Source of the DNA: an uncultured Oscillospiraceae bacterium
Lineage (GTDB): Bacteria; Bacillota; Clostridia; Oscillospirales; Oscillospiraceae
Reading direction: 5' to 3'
NCBI GenBank assembly: GCA_934591725.1
Contig: CAKTPR010000040.1
Span: forward strand, 1 to 18,676
Length of the DNA stretch: 18,676 nt
Shown piece after piece: positions 1-8,841 of the stretch. Every line of letters begins with the position of its first letter. Positions within the stretch are counted from its first letter, which is position 1. Below the pieces are notes generated by a model that saw only the letters and a program-made list of their open reading frames with translations, did no database searches and had not been told where the DNA came from. The position numbers and the translations under genes are program-made.

Positions 1-231
1 GCGCCGGGGGCGGCGCGGCAGGTCGGCTGGGCGATGCGCTGCTGCCCGGATGATATACCGTGGCAGCGCGTCGTGAAGGACAGCGGCGAAATAGCCGGCG
101 GCGGGCACGCGGACTTCCGACGCATTCTGCTTGAGGAGGAGCGGGTGAGCTTCCTGCCCGACGGCAGAGTCGACATGGAGAAATGCCGGTATGATTATAT
201 AATAGAAGAGACTACGGAGGACAAAGAATGA
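1..231 (+). CDS. Alkyltransferase-like (ATL) DNA repair protein, 3' part only
   Basis: The reading frame is open from base 1, so the start lies upstream and only the C-terminal 76 codons are present. The protein shows the DNA-binding and active-site region of the O6-methylguanine methyltransferase fold: a Gly-rich helix-turn-helix stretch (RQVGWAM), then IPWQRVV, then GRVDMEKCRYDY at the end. In true MGMT proteins the motif is PCHRV with the alkyl-accepting cysteine. Here that position is Trp (PWQRVV), as in alkyltransferase-like proteins such as E. coli YbaZ. Known members bind O6-alkylguanine and hand the lesion to nucleotide excision repair rather than removing the alkyl group. The His after the Trp is replaced by Gln. 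The stop overlaps the next start as ATGA (228-231), so the two are co-translated. The family assignment is solid; the repair role is inferred from the family. Confidence 0.82.
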   Translation, partial: APGAARQVGWAMRCCPDDIPWQRVVKDSGEIAGGGHADFRRILLEEERVSFLPDGRVDMEKCRYDYIIEETTEDKE

Positions 232-764
232 ACATCACAGTGTATCTCGGCGCGAACGAAGGAAACGACCCCACGCTCAAAAGCGCGGTGCGGGAGCTCG
301 GCACATGGATAGGCGAGAGCGGCAACGCCCTTGTATACGGCGGCTCTAAGGCAGGGCTCATGGGCGAGCTTGCCGAGAGCGTGCTCATGGCGGGCGGCGA
401 GGTGACGGGTGTCGAGCCGCAGTTCTTCATCGACGCGGGCTTTGAGTATGACGCGATAACCCGCCTTATCGTGACAAAGGATATGCCGGAGCGCAAGACG
501 AAAATGATAGAGCTGGGCGATGCGTTTATCGCCTTCCCCGGCGGGACGGGTACGCTCGAAGAGATTTCCGAGGTGATGTCCTGCTCCGCGCTGGAGATGC
601 TCAAGGCACCGTGCATACTATATAATTTGAACGGCTACTATGACGGGCTCAAGGCGCTGCTGGAGCACATGATAGATATGGGACTGTCGACCCCGGAGAA
701 GCAGAGCGGAATATATTTTGCTTCCGACCTCGCGGAGATCAGGGCGATACTGGAAAAGGCATGA
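228..764 (+). CDS. LOG family protein (TIGR00730-type Rossmann nucleotide hydrolase)
   Basis: This 178-residue protein has the two signature loops of the LOG/lysine-decarboxylase-like family: GGSKAGLMG at residues 38-46 (the usual form is GGG-x-x-GLMG) and PGGTGTLEE at residues 104-112. These form the phosphoribohydrolase active site. Characterised members release cytokinin-like bases from nucleoside 5'-monophosphates; in many bacteria the natural substrate is unsettled (AMP or another nucleotide). Length matches the short family members. Start choice is supported by GGAGG at 216-220, seven bases before the ATG. The gene overlaps its upstream neighbour (alkyltransferase-like) and its downstream neighbour (HD hydrolase) by 4 bp each, so the three form a translationally coupled unit that may deal with damaged or modified nucleotides; that shared role is inference. 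Confidence 0.85.
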   Translation: MNITVYLGANEGNDPTLKSAVRELGTWIGESGNALVYGGSKAGLMGELAESVLMAGGEVTGVEPQFFIDAGFEYDAITRLIVTKDMPERKTKMIELGDAFIAFPGGTGTLEEISEVMSCSALEMLKAPCILYNLNGYYDGLKALLEHMIDMGLSTPEKQSGIYFASDLAEIRAILEKA

Positions 765-1762
765 CGGAGACGGAAAGCAGCCCTGTGCTGTACAGCGCGG
801 AGCGCCCTGAGTGGCTCGATGAGTTCTGCGCCCTGCCGGAGATGCAGCGGCTCCGATACGTCGGCATGAACTGCGGCTGTGAATATACCTCCTTCCCGCA
901 CTTTCGCGGGCTGAAAAAATATTCGCGGTACCGGCACAGCGTGGGCGCGGCGCTCATCGTCTGGCACTTCACCGGCAGCATGGCGCAGACGCTCGCGGGG
1001 CTGTTCCACGATATCGCGACGCCGGTGTTCGCCCACACGGTGGACTTTCTGTACGGCGACTATATGGCGCAGGAGCACACCGAGGGGCGCACCGGGGAGC
1101 TGATACGCGGCTCCGAGGGCATAACGCGCCTGCTCGATAAATACGGCGTAGACCCGGACGCAGTGACGGATTATCACATCTACCCCGTCGCGGATAATGA
1201 CAGCCCGCACCTTTCGGCGGACAGGCTCGAATACACGCTCGGAAACCTCGCGGCATATACCGGGAGAACTGCGGCGGAGCTTCAGGCGTATTATGATGAT
1301 CTCAGCGTCGCGGTGAACGAGCACGGCGAGACGGAGCTTTCATTTACCTGCGCGGACACGGCATACCGCTTTGCGCATGACGCGCTCGAAATGTCGCGCA
1401 TATATGTTTCGGACGAGGACAGATACGCAATGCAGATGCTCTCGGAGCTTCTGGGGCGGGCGCTCAAAAAGGGCGTGCTCAGAGCGGAGGAGCTTTATCT
1501 GACGGAGGAGACCGTTATAGAAAAGCTCCTGTCCGATGCGGAGACTGCCGGACTGTGGCGCGGTTACTGTGCGCTGCATGAGATAGTCACCGACAGGGAA
1601 GCTTTCCCGGACGGGGTGTGGCGAGTGATCGGCGCGAAGAAACGGCGCATCGATCCGTTCGTGCGTGGCATGGGGCGGCTGTCTGAAATAAACGCGCAGT
1701 TTGCCGGAGAGATAAAGGACTTCATGGACACGCCGCTTGACAGGGCGATATGCGCGCGATAG
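761..1762 (+). CDS. HD-domain phosphohydrolase
   Basis: This 333-residue protein carries the metal-binding pattern of the HD superfamily, in the variant seen in SAMHD1/dGTPase-like proteins (COG1078 style). His59 lies in RYRHSVG, the His83-Asp84 pair in LFHDIATPVFAH, and a later Asp154 in SADRLEY, the position that closes the metal site in this group. Known relatives hydrolyse phosphate esters, often dNTPs or other nucleotides; the substrate here cannot be read from the sequence. The usual Gly-His after HDI is Ala-Thr, a variant that could alter specificity. There is no signal peptide or membrane segment, so it should be cytosolic. The ATG overlaps the LOG gene stop by 4 bp, and the next gene begins about 28 bp after the stop. 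Confidence 0.8.
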   Translation: MTETESSPVLYSAERPEWLDEFCALPEMQRLRYVGMNCGCEYTSFPHFRGLKKYSRYRHSVGAALIVWHFTGSMAQTLAGLFHDIATPVFAHTVDFLYGDYMAQEHTEGRTGELIRGSEGITRLLDKYGVDPDAVTDYHIYPVADNDSPHLSADRLEYTLGNLAAYTGRTAAELQAYYDDLSVAVNEHGETELSFTCADTAYRFAHDALEMSRIYVSDEDRYAMQMLSELLGRALKKGVLRAEELYLTEETVIEKLLSDAETAGLWRGYCALHEIVTDREAFPDGVWRVIGAKKRRIDPFVRGMGRLSEINAQFAGEIKDFMDTPLDRAICAR

Positions 1763-1790
1763 GGCTCAGAACCATTTCGGAGGAGATCGT

Positions 1791-4058
1791 TTGGAGAACA
1801 GCATTCTCAAGAAAATTTCAAAATTCATCGTCGATCAGCGCATGCTGGTGATGATCGTATTTGCCGCGGCCTGCGTGTACTGCGCAATGTCGATAAGCAA
1901 GGTGAAGGTCAATGAGGACATCACGGCCTTTCTCCCGGCGAATACCGACACGCGCCGCGGCCTTACGATAATGGAAGAGGAGTTCACGACCTTTGCCAGC
2001 GCGAATGTCATGCTCGCGAACACGACCTACGACCGGGCGAAGGCTGTGGCCGACGAGATAGCGGAGCTGCCGCATGTGACCGGCGTCACCTTTGACGATT
2101 CGACGGCGCACTTCGTAAGCTCCGCGGCGCTGCTGACGGTGTCCTTCGACGGGGATGAAAACGACCAGGACGTTATCGACACGATGAACACCATCCGCGA
2201 CATGACGGCGGGGCCGGATACATATATCTCCTCCGAGATAGGGCGCGACCTGCTCGCGCAGATCGCGAGCGAAATGGGCGGCGTGCTGGCGCTGGCGGTG
2301 CTGGTCATCGTCGGGGTACTGCTGTTTACTTCGCGCAGCTATTTTGAGGTGGTCATCTTCCTCATCGTGTTCGCCGTGGCGGCGCTTCTCAACATGGGCA
2401 CGAACTTCTGGCTCGGCGAGATATCGTCGATCACGAACTCCATCGCCGTCATAATGCAGCTGGCGCTCGCGATAGACTATGCAATCATCTTCTCCCACCG
2501 ATATCAGGACGAGACCGAGCGCTTCCCGACGGAGTATGACGCGCTTATCGAGGCGCTTGCAAAGTCCATCGTGGAGATATCATCCTCCAGCCTTACGACT
2601 ATCGCGGGGCTTGTCGCGCTGATGCTGATGCAGTTCCGCCTCGGCTACGACCTCGGCCTTGTGCTGTCAAAGAGCATAGTGTGCAGCCTTATCACGGTAT
2701 TCCTGCTGATGCCGGGGCTTATCGCATACTGCCGCAAGCCGCTGCGCAAGACCGCGCACCGCTCGCATATACCGCAGCTCTACGGCTGGGGCAGGTTCCT
2801 GATGAAAACGAAGCTAGGCTTCGTCGTGATCTTCCTCGTCATTCTCCCGATGGCGGTGTACTGCTCGTCGAGGACGGAGTACGCTTTCTCGGACAGCAGC
2901 ATTGATGAGCTTGTCCATTCCGAGAGCCGCGATGCTTCGCGCAAGATAACGAACACCTTCACGAACGATACGACAATAGCCGTGCTCGTCCCCGCCGGGG
3001 ACTATGCATCCGAAAAGGCGATACTCAGCGCGGCGGAAGAGCTGCCGCACGTCAAGAGCGCGACCGGCCTTGCCAATATCGAGATAGAAGACGGGCGCGT
3101 GCTCACGGACTCCTACACCCCGCGTATGTTCTCGATGCTGCTGAACATCGACTATGAGCAGGCGCAGCTGCTGTACGCGGCCTACGGCGTGGAGCATGAG
3201 CAGTATCAGGCCGTGTTCGGCAATGCCGAGGCCTACTCCGTGCCGCTTATAGATATGTTCCTATACCTGTTTGAAAAGATAGACCAGGGCATCGTCACGC
3301 TCGACGATGCTTCTCAGGAGACGCTCGACTCCCTGCGCGGCGAGCTTGAGCGCGGCGAAGCGCAGCTGCGCGGCGTGAACTGGAACCGCATGGTCATAAC
3401 TGCGGACGTTCCCGTCGAGGGCGAGGAGAGCATCACGCTTGTCGACTCTCTGCGCAGCCTTGCCGATGGGTACTACGGCGAGGGAAAGTGCCTTGTCATC
3501 GGCAATGTCACGAGTGCGCGCGAGCTGCGCGAGACCTTCAGCGGAGACTCGCTTCTTATAAATATACTGACGATCACCTTCGTGCTGCTCATCCTTATAT
3601 TCACCTTCAAGTCCATCGGCGGCGCGGGGATACTGGTGTTCGTCATACAGGGCAGCATATGGATAAACTTCACCTTCCCGTACCTTACGCAGACAAAGGC
3701 ATCGTTCGTGACGAACATGATCGTCTCGGCGATCCAGATGGGCGCGACGATCGACTACGCCATAGTCATGATGAGCCACTACCTCGACCTGCGCAGGCTC
3801 AACGAGCCGCGCGCGGCGATGGTCAAGGCCGTGAACGAGGCTTTCCCCACGGTCATGACCTCCGGCACGATAATGACTGTGGCGGGGCTGCTTATCGCCT
3901 ACCGCGTGAGCGATGTTTACATAGGCCATATCGGCCTTGCGGTCGGGCGCGGCGCGCTCATCTCGGTCATCCTTGTCATGACCGTGCTGCCGCAGCTGAT
4001 AGTGCTGCTGGATAAGGTGATAGAAAAGACGACTTTCGGGAAAAAGGCGGGGGACTGA
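1791..4058 (+). CDS. MMPL/RND family transporter, 12 transmembrane segments
   Basis: I place the start at TTG 1791 because GGAGGAG (1779-1785) sits five bases upstream; an earlier in-frame ATG at 1737 lies inside the HD gene and has no such site. The 755-residue product has the RND layout: one membrane helix (about 15-33), a large external domain, helices 2-7 (about 160-370), a second external domain, and helices 8-12 (about 585-745). Each half has an Asp-Tyr pair in its fourth helix (Asp229-Tyr230 and Asp655-Tyr656), matching the proton-relay pairs of mycobacterial MmpL3. It therefore probably uses the proton gradient to move a hydrophobic molecule or lipid out of the membrane. The substrate is unknown. 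It lies 4 bp before the GLUG-repeat surface protein gene, a likely functional partner. Confidence 0.88.
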   Translation: MENSILKKISKFIVDQRMLVMIVFAAACVYCAMSISKVKVNEDITAFLPANTDTRRGLTIMEEEFTTFASANVMLANTTYDRAKAVADEIAELPHVTGVTFDDSTAHFVSSAALLTVSFDGDENDQDVIDTMNTIRDMTAGPDTYISSEIGRDLLAQIASEMGGVLALAVLVIVGVLLFTSRSYFEVVIFLIVFAVAALLNMGTNFWLGEISSITNSIAVIMQLALAIDYAIIFSHRYQDETERFPTEYDALIEALAKSIVEISSSSLTTIAGLVALMLMQFRLGYDLGLVLSKSIVCSLITVFLLMPGLIAYCRKPLRKTAHRSHIPQLYGWGRFLMKTKLGFVVIFLVILPMAVYCSSRTEYAFSDSSIDELVHSESRDASRKITNTFTNDTTIAVLVPAGDYASEKAILSAAEELPHVKSATGLANIEIEDGRVLTDSYTPRMFSMLLNIDYEQAQLLYAAYGVEHEQYQAVFGNAEAYSVPLIDMFLYLFEKIDQGIVTLDDASQETLDSLRGELERGEAQLRGVNWNRMVITADVPVEGEESITLVDSLRSLADGYYGEGKCLVIGNVTSARELRETFSGDSLLINILTITFVLLILIFTFKSIGGAGILVFVIQGSIWINFTFPYLTQTKASFVTNMIVSAIQMGATIDYAIVMMSHYLDLRRLNEPRAAMVKAVNEAFPTVMTSGTIMTVAGLLIAYRVSDVYIGHIGLAVGRGALISVILVMTVLPQLIVLLDKVIEKTTFGKKAGD

Positions 4059-4062
4059 CGGT

Positions 4063-6603
4063 ATGAAAAGAACTTTTTCGGTGCTCCTGTGCGTGCTGCT
4101 GCTCCTGCCGTACTTCGTGACCGGTGCGCTCGCGGCGGAGGATGATGCGGAGACGGTCAGGATATCCACCGCCGAGGAGCTTACGGAGCTTGCCGCAAAC
4201 TGCGTCTCGGACACGTGGTCACAGGGCAGGACGATACTTCTTGAAAACGACATTGACCTCACGGGACTGGACTTCACGCCGATCCCGCTGCTCTCCGGTA
4301 CCTTTGACGGGCAGGGACACAACATCACCGGCGTGAGCTTCGACGCCGCAGGCTCAACTCAGGGGCTGTTCCGTATGGTGCTTGCCACCGGCGAGGTCAG
4401 AAACCTCCGCGTCTCCGGGACGATAAAGGCGACCGGGACGGGGGAGAGCATCGGCGGCATCGCCGGTGTCAATTACGGCAAGATAACCGGCTGCCGCTTT
4501 GACGGGGACATTCAGGCGGTGAGCGCCGTCGGCGGCATCGCCGGGCTCAACGCAGAGGGCGCGGAGATATCCGGCTGCACAGTCGCCGGGACGCTCTACG
4601 GCCGCCACCGCGCGGGCGGCATCGCGGGAGAGAACCGCGGAACGATACGCGACTGCCGCAGCATGATGGACGTCAACACCGAGTATATCCCTGATGATGA
4701 GGATCGCAGCTTTGATATCTCCACGCTCAGAGCCAGCCGGGAGGAGGACATCATCGACATTACCGACATCGGCGGCATTGCGGGGCTGAGCAGCGCCCTC
4801 ATAGAAAACTGCGCAAACAGCGGCGCGGTGGGCTATCCGCACGTCGGCTACAACGTCGGCGGTGTTGTCGGGCGGCAGAGCGGGCGCGTCGTCGGCTGTG
4901 CGAACCACGGCGAGATCACCGGGCGCAAGGACGTCGGCGGCATCGTCGGGCAGATAGAGCCGCACGCCGAGTGGAACTTCACCGGCAGCGGGCTCTCGAA
5001 TATGCGCGCGGGGCTGTATGAACTTGAATCATCGATGAACACCATGCTCGGCAACATGGGCGCGGGGATGGCAGACGCGGGCTACATGATGCAGGACGCG
5101 ATAGACATCATTGCCGACAGCATCGACATCATCAACGGCTCGACCGACGGGGATGCGATGGATCAGCTCGACGCGAACTTTGAGCAGCTTATATCGATAA
5201 TGAACTCGATCGCCGGGATAGTCGGCGACGGGACGCTTGCGTCCGATATGCAGGGCGTGAGCTCTGCCATGACGGACGTCTCCGCTGCGATGACGGAGAT
5301 GCTCTACGGCCTCGGCAGCGCATCGGATGCACTGAACATAACCGACGTGTCCGACCTGAACGGCCCCGACACCGCGCCCTGCGCCGTGGTGAACGGGCTG
5401 AACCGCGCCGGGGTAAGCGCCGATACGAACGCTGGGGGCATCGTGGGGAGCATTGCGCTGGACGTGTCCTTCGACCGGGAGGATCAGCTCAATATCTCCT
5501 CCGTCGTCCTTGACAGCGGGCGCTATGAGGTGCTCGCGCTGGTGAGCGGCTGCGAAAACTATGCCGAAGTCAGTGCAGTGAAATCCTGCGCCGGGGGCAT
5601 TGCGGGCAGAATGGACTACGGCCTTGTCTCCCTCAGCGGTTCCGCCGGGAGCGTGAGTGCGGGGAACGAGTACGCCGGGGGCGTCGCCGGTCTCAGCACC
5701 GGGACGCTGCGTGACTGCACGGCGCGCGCGAACGTCTCCGCGTCGAGCTACATGGGCGGTATCGCCGGCAGCGGAAAGAACATCGAGAGCTGCCGCGCCA
5801 TGCCGCACCTTAAGGGCTGCGCGGAGTTTCAAGGCTCCATCGCCGGGTTTGCCGACGGCAGTATAAAGGATAATCTGTATTCCGACTGCACTGTCGGCGG
5901 TGTGGACGGCTTCAGCTTTGCCGGGCAGGCAGAACACATGGACTATGAGGAATTTGCCGCGCTCGACGGCACGCCCGACAGCTTCAGGAAGATAAGCGTA
6001 AGCTTTGCGGTCGAGGGAAAGACCATCGAGACTGTCGAAGTGCCCTTCGGCGGCGCGGTAGAAAAGCTGCCGGAGATACCGGACAAGGACGGCATGCGCT
6101 GGCGTTGGGACGATTTTGACAGCAGCGCCGTATATTTCAGCATGACCGTTGAGGGTAGCTATGTCCGTCCGGTTACGACGCTTGCGAGCGACGGGGATGA
6201 GCCGCTGTTTCTTGCCGAAGGCATCTTTGACGAGACTGACAGCCTGCTTGCCGTACCGCTCACACCGGACTGCGCGGCGCTCGGAATAGACGCGGAAGAG
6301 CTTATCTCGGCCTATACCGTCGAGGTGCCAGACTATGAGGGCAAGCTCACCGTGCGCATGCTGACGGAGGATAACGGCAGGCTCTATGAGCTGCGCGACG
6401 GCGCACTCAACGTGTTGAGCTATACCCGCGACGGAAGCCGCATCGTGTTCACGCTCGAAAACGGCGGCTCGGTCGTGCTGCTTTCGGCGCAGCGCGGGAC
6501 GACGCTTCTGCTGCCGGTGGCTGCGGCTGGGGTGATAGCCGCCGGTACCGCTGCGTTCTTTGTGGTAAGGAAAAAGAAGACTGCGAAGAATAAGGCGGAA
6601 TGA
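4063..6603 (+). CDS. Secreted, membrane-anchored GLUG-repeat surface protein
   Basis: This 846-residue protein has an N-terminal signal peptide (residues 1 to about 25, ending near ALA-A), about ten GLUG-type repeats, and a C-terminal membrane helix (about 815-836) followed by a basic tail, KKKKTAKNKAE-like. Repeat cores read GGIAGVN, GGIAGLN, GGIAGEN, GGIAGLS, GGVVGRQ, GGIVGQI, GGIVGSI, GGIAGRM, GGVAGLS and GGIAGSG, consistent with a right-handed beta-helix. Between the repeat blocks lies a Met/Asp/Ile-rich, probably helical stretch of about 120 residues (310-430). After the repeats comes a beta-rich domain of about 200 residues. The role is unknown; GLUG proteins are usually extracellular and bind or adhere. 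The start is 4 bp after the MMPL stop, so the two are co-expressed. A terminator follows at 6612. Confidence 0.82.
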   Translation: MKRTFSVLLCVLLLLPYFVTGALAAEDDAETVRISTAEELTELAANCVSDTWSQGRTILLENDIDLTGLDFTPIPLLSGTFDGQGHNITGVSFDAAGSTQGLFRMVLATGEVRNLRVSGTIKATGTGESIGGIAGVNYGKITGCRFDGDIQAVSAVGGIAGLNAEGAEISGCTVAGTLYGRHRAGGIAGENRGTIRDCRSMMDVNTEYIPDDEDRSFDISTLRASREEDIIDITDIGGIAGLSSALIENCANSGAVGYPHVGYNVGGVVGRQSGRVVGCANHGEITGRKDVGGIVGQIEPHAEWNFTGSGLSNMRAGLYELESSMNTMLGNMGAGMADAGYMMQDAIDIIADSIDIINGSTDGDAMDQLDANFEQLISIMNSIAGIVGDGTLASDMQGVSSAMTDVSAAMTEMLYGLGSASDALNITDVSDLNGPDTAPCAVVNGLNRAGVSADTNAGGIVGSIALDVSFDREDQLNISSVVLDSGRYEVLALVSGCENYAEVSAVKSCAGGIAGRMDYGLVSLSGSAGSVSAGNEYAGGVAGLSTGTLRDCTARANVSASSYMGGIAGSGKNIESCRAMPHLKGCAEFQGSIAGFADGSIKDNLYSDCTVGGVDGFSFAGQAEHMDYEEFAALDGTPDSFRKISVSFAVEGKTIETVEVPFGGAVEKLPEIPDKDGMRWRWDDFDSSAVYFSMTVEGSYVRPVTTLASDGDEPLFLAEGIFDETDSLLAVPLTPDCAALGIDAEELISAYTVEVPDYEGKLTVRMLTEDNGRLYELRDGALNVLSYTRDGSRIVFTLENGGSVVLLSAQRGTTLLLPVAAAGVIAAGTAAFFVVRKKKTAKNKAE

Positions 6604-6611
6604 TATCAAAG

Positions 6612-6645
6612 AAGGCATACTGCGCCAGCGGTGTGCCTTTTTGAT
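6612..6645. terminator. Intrinsic terminator after the GLUG gene
   Basis: AAGGCATAC (6612-6620) pairs with GTGTGCCTT (6631-6639) across a ten-base loop, with one G-U pair, and the right arm runs into TTTTT then GAT. The outer bases ATCAAA and TTTTGAT extend the stem with one bulge, so it may work in both directions. It closes the long gene string that begins upstream of the window. Confidence 0.75.
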
Positions 6646-6716
6646 AATATAACAATAGAACCTTTTTCCATCGGAACACGTCATTATTATGGAATAATAC
6701 GATCGGAGTGACTGCC

Positions 6717-8759
6717 ATGAAAAAGCTGCCGGCGCTCTTGCTCGCGCTGCTCATGCTCCTGACGCTGTGCGCCTGCGGAACTGCCAAACCCGCAGAGCCA
6801 GAAAGCCCGGAGGAGACATATTTCTGGCGCACCGAGGCGGTGAGCCGCTATCCCTTCGGCCTTGACGGCACGATAAGCGCTACTGCGGCGGACGGGGAGC
6901 ACATCTTTTTATGCGGCGTCATGGACGGCGCGCCCTGCCTTGCGCACATGGACTATACGCTTGACGGCGGACTGCGTATCGGCGATGCCATAGTGACAGC
7001 ACTGCCGGAAACAAGCAGCCCAATCTCCCTTGACTGCGCCGCGGGGCACTTTCTCCTGCTGCTCGGCGAGGAAGCGGACGGCGGGGCGCAGTACACCGTG
7101 AGCGCCTATCTGCCTGACGGCACCTTGACCGGGACTTACCCCGTGAGCATCGACGCGGGGGACGAGGCGCGGAGCATCCTTGCCCTGCCCGACGGCGGCT
7201 TCTGGCTGCGCGGGGTGCATAATATCCGGCGCTATTCCGCTTCGGGCGAGGAGCTTGAGAGCTTTACGCGTGAGCGCGTCGAGTTCTGCCCGCCGCTGCT
7301 GATAGACGGCGAGGCGGTCTTTCAGACTATCGATACCGACAGCCATAGATCGAAGCTCAACACTTATGACGCGGCGGCGGGGAAGCTCGTCCCCATCGAC
7401 TGCGATATCGACCTGAGTGCGCCGAGCGCAGTGTGCCGCAGCGCTGCCGGGGAAGCGCTCGTGTGCATGGGCGGGACGCTCGTGAACATCGGAGGTGACT
7501 TCACTGCGGCGCGCGCCGTCGAGCTCGATGAACTGTACAGCGCGCAGACGCAGTACAGGGAAGTCCTCAGCCTTGATGAGAACACTTATCTTTTAGTCCC
7601 CACAAAGGCTGACACTTTCCCAAACGAAAACTCCGGGGAGCTTGTGTGCCTGACGCGGGAGTGGGCGATAGACGACCGACGCACGGTGAACATCGCCTTT
7701 TACGGCAGAGCGTCGGGAATGCTGGCGACGCTGAAGCAGCAGTATGTGCAGCTCTCGCCCGACCACCGCGTCGAATGCCTTGATTACGGCGCGGATGAGG
7801 AGGGGCTCACGCGTCTGCTGCGCGACGCGGCGACCGGGGAGGGAATGGACCTCATCGTTGCCGACGGGTATTCGATCGATACCGCTTCCGGTTTTGCCGA
7901 TCTCTACCCGTTCCTTGATGCCGACCCGGAGCTTTCGCGCGAGAGCTTCGTGCCGGGTCTGCTGACGGGGCTTGAGCGCAATGGACGGCTCAATGAGATA
8001 TGGAGCGGCTTTTCGATCTGTACATTTGTATCGGGCGGTGCGCTGCGCGATAAGCCGGGAGCGCTCAGGCTCGCGGAATGTCAGGAGTATCTGGATTCTG
8101 TCGGCTGCACCGAGCCGCTGTTCAACGGCTGGATGACGAAGACAGAGCTTCTGCGCTGCATGACGCCCGGCATATTCGCGCGCGGGACGGCAGCACTTGA
8201 GTCGGACGGTGTCCGCGCACTGCTTGAGCTGTGCGCGGCAAGACCGGCGGAGGTCAACACCGAAGAGACGGGGACACCGGAGCTGACGTACACCGACCTC
8301 CAGCCGGACTATCTGAACCGCGCCATGGAGTCCGGCCACGCGCTGCGCCTGCTCGACGGGAGCGACGGCGGGGATGATTTCGCAAGCCTTGTCTGCGATC
8401 CGCGCGGCTGCTATATGATCCCGGAGACCTGCCCGGATAAGGAGAACGCGTGGAGCTTCCTGCGTCTGCTGCTCATGGAGGAGCGGCAGATGAAGGACTT
8501 CGACCGGCGGCGCATATGCTATCCGAGTAATGCTGCAGCGCTCGATGCGGTGCTGGATTCCTACTCCCTCCCGGAGCTGGGCGAAACGGTCATGGGGCTT
8601 ATTGACGGCGCGCCGGTGTACACTCAGGAGAGCGCCGGGATGGAGCGGATATTTATCGAGAGTATGCAGCCCTATCTGTACGGTGACTCCGACATGGACA
8701 CGGCGCTCGGCATCGCGCGGGGCAAGCTCGATATATTTATTGCCGAACACGGTGCTTGA
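6717..8759 (+). CDS. Lipoprotein with an extracellular solute-binding-like C-terminal half
   Basis: ATG 6717 is chosen over GTG 6708 because CGGAG (6704-6708) then sits at good spacing and the product begins with a clean lipoprotein signal: MKK, a Leu-rich core, then LCAC with Cys20 as the lipidation site. The mature part (680 residues in all) has an N-terminal half of about 300 residues rich in short beta strands with DG and GG turns, which looks propeller-like. The C-terminal half from about residue 320 (VNIAFYGR onward) resembles bacterial extracellular solute-binding proteins, including a late segment typical of them (CPDKENAWSFLRLLL). No permease or ATPase gene is adjacent, so it is an orphan and may be a sensor or surface receptor rather than a transporter subunit. 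The function is not recognised; the solute-binding likeness is moderate. Confidence 0.72.
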   Translation: MKKLPALLLALLMLLTLCACGTAKPAEPESPEETYFWRTEAVSRYPFGLDGTISATAADGEHIFLCGVMDGAPCLAHMDYTLDGGLRIGDAIVTALPETSSPISLDCAAGHFLLLLGEEADGGAQYTVSAYLPDGTLTGTYPVSIDAGDEARSILALPDGGFWLRGVHNIRRYSASGEELESFTRERVEFCPPLLIDGEAVFQTIDTDSHRSKLNTYDAAAGKLVPIDCDIDLSAPSAVCRSAAGEALVCMGGTLVNIGGDFTAARAVELDELYSAQTQYREVLSLDENTYLLVPTKADTFPNENSGELVCLTREWAIDDRRTVNIAFYGRASGMLATLKQQYVQLSPDHRVECLDYGADEEGLTRLLRDAATGEGMDLIVADGYSIDTASGFADLYPFLDADPELSRESFVPGLLTGLERNGRLNEIWSGFSICTFVSGGALRDKPGALRLAECQEYLDSVGCTEPLFNGWMTKTELLRCMTPGIFARGTAALESDGVRALLELCAARPAEVNTEETGTPELTYTDLQPDYLNRAMESGHALRLLDGSDGGDDFASLVCDPRGCYMIPETCPDKENAWSFLRLLLMEERQMKDFDRRRICYPSNAAALDAVLDSYSLPELGETVMGLIDGAPVYTQESAGMERIFIESMQPYLYGDSDMDTALGIARGKLDIFIAEHGA

Positions 8760-8784
8760 CATATTTCTGCCGGCGCGCTATATT
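8756..8784 (+). promoter_or_regulatory. Sigma-A promoter for the short-chain dehydrogenase gene
   Basis: The -35 box TTGACA (8756-8761) overlaps the stop codon of the lipoprotein gene; a 17-bp spacer leads to TATATT (8779-8784). The predicted start of transcription, about 8791, falls inside the palindrome that follows. Confidence 0.7.
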
Positions 8785-8785
8785 G

Positions 8786-8819
8786 TACCTGATAGTTAAA
8801 AAATTTTAACTATCAGGTA
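8786..8819. promoter_or_regulatory. Perfect 34-bp palindrome at the transcription start
   Basis: TACCTGATAGTTAAAA (8786-8801) is followed by AA and its exact reverse complement (8804-8819), then five T. It begins one base after the -10 box, so it covers the predicted transcription start. It could be a repressor operator, an intrinsic terminator for the upstream lipoprotein transcript, or both. Its low GC content and perfect symmetry favour an operator; the T run favours a terminator. Confidence 0.6.
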
Positions 8820-8841
8820 TTTTTGATTTACGGAAACGGAG

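Noticed and set aside
212..6684. Long open frames on the minus strand opposite the first five genes
   Set aside because: They are shadows of GC-rich codons: Arg/His/Ala-rich products, no ribosome sites, full overlap with well-supported genes.
6683..6698. ATTATT/AATAAT inverted repeat and a possible extended -10 before the orphan lipoprotein
   Set aside because: The arms are six AT bases and no -35 box lies at the right distance, so I could not call a promoter.
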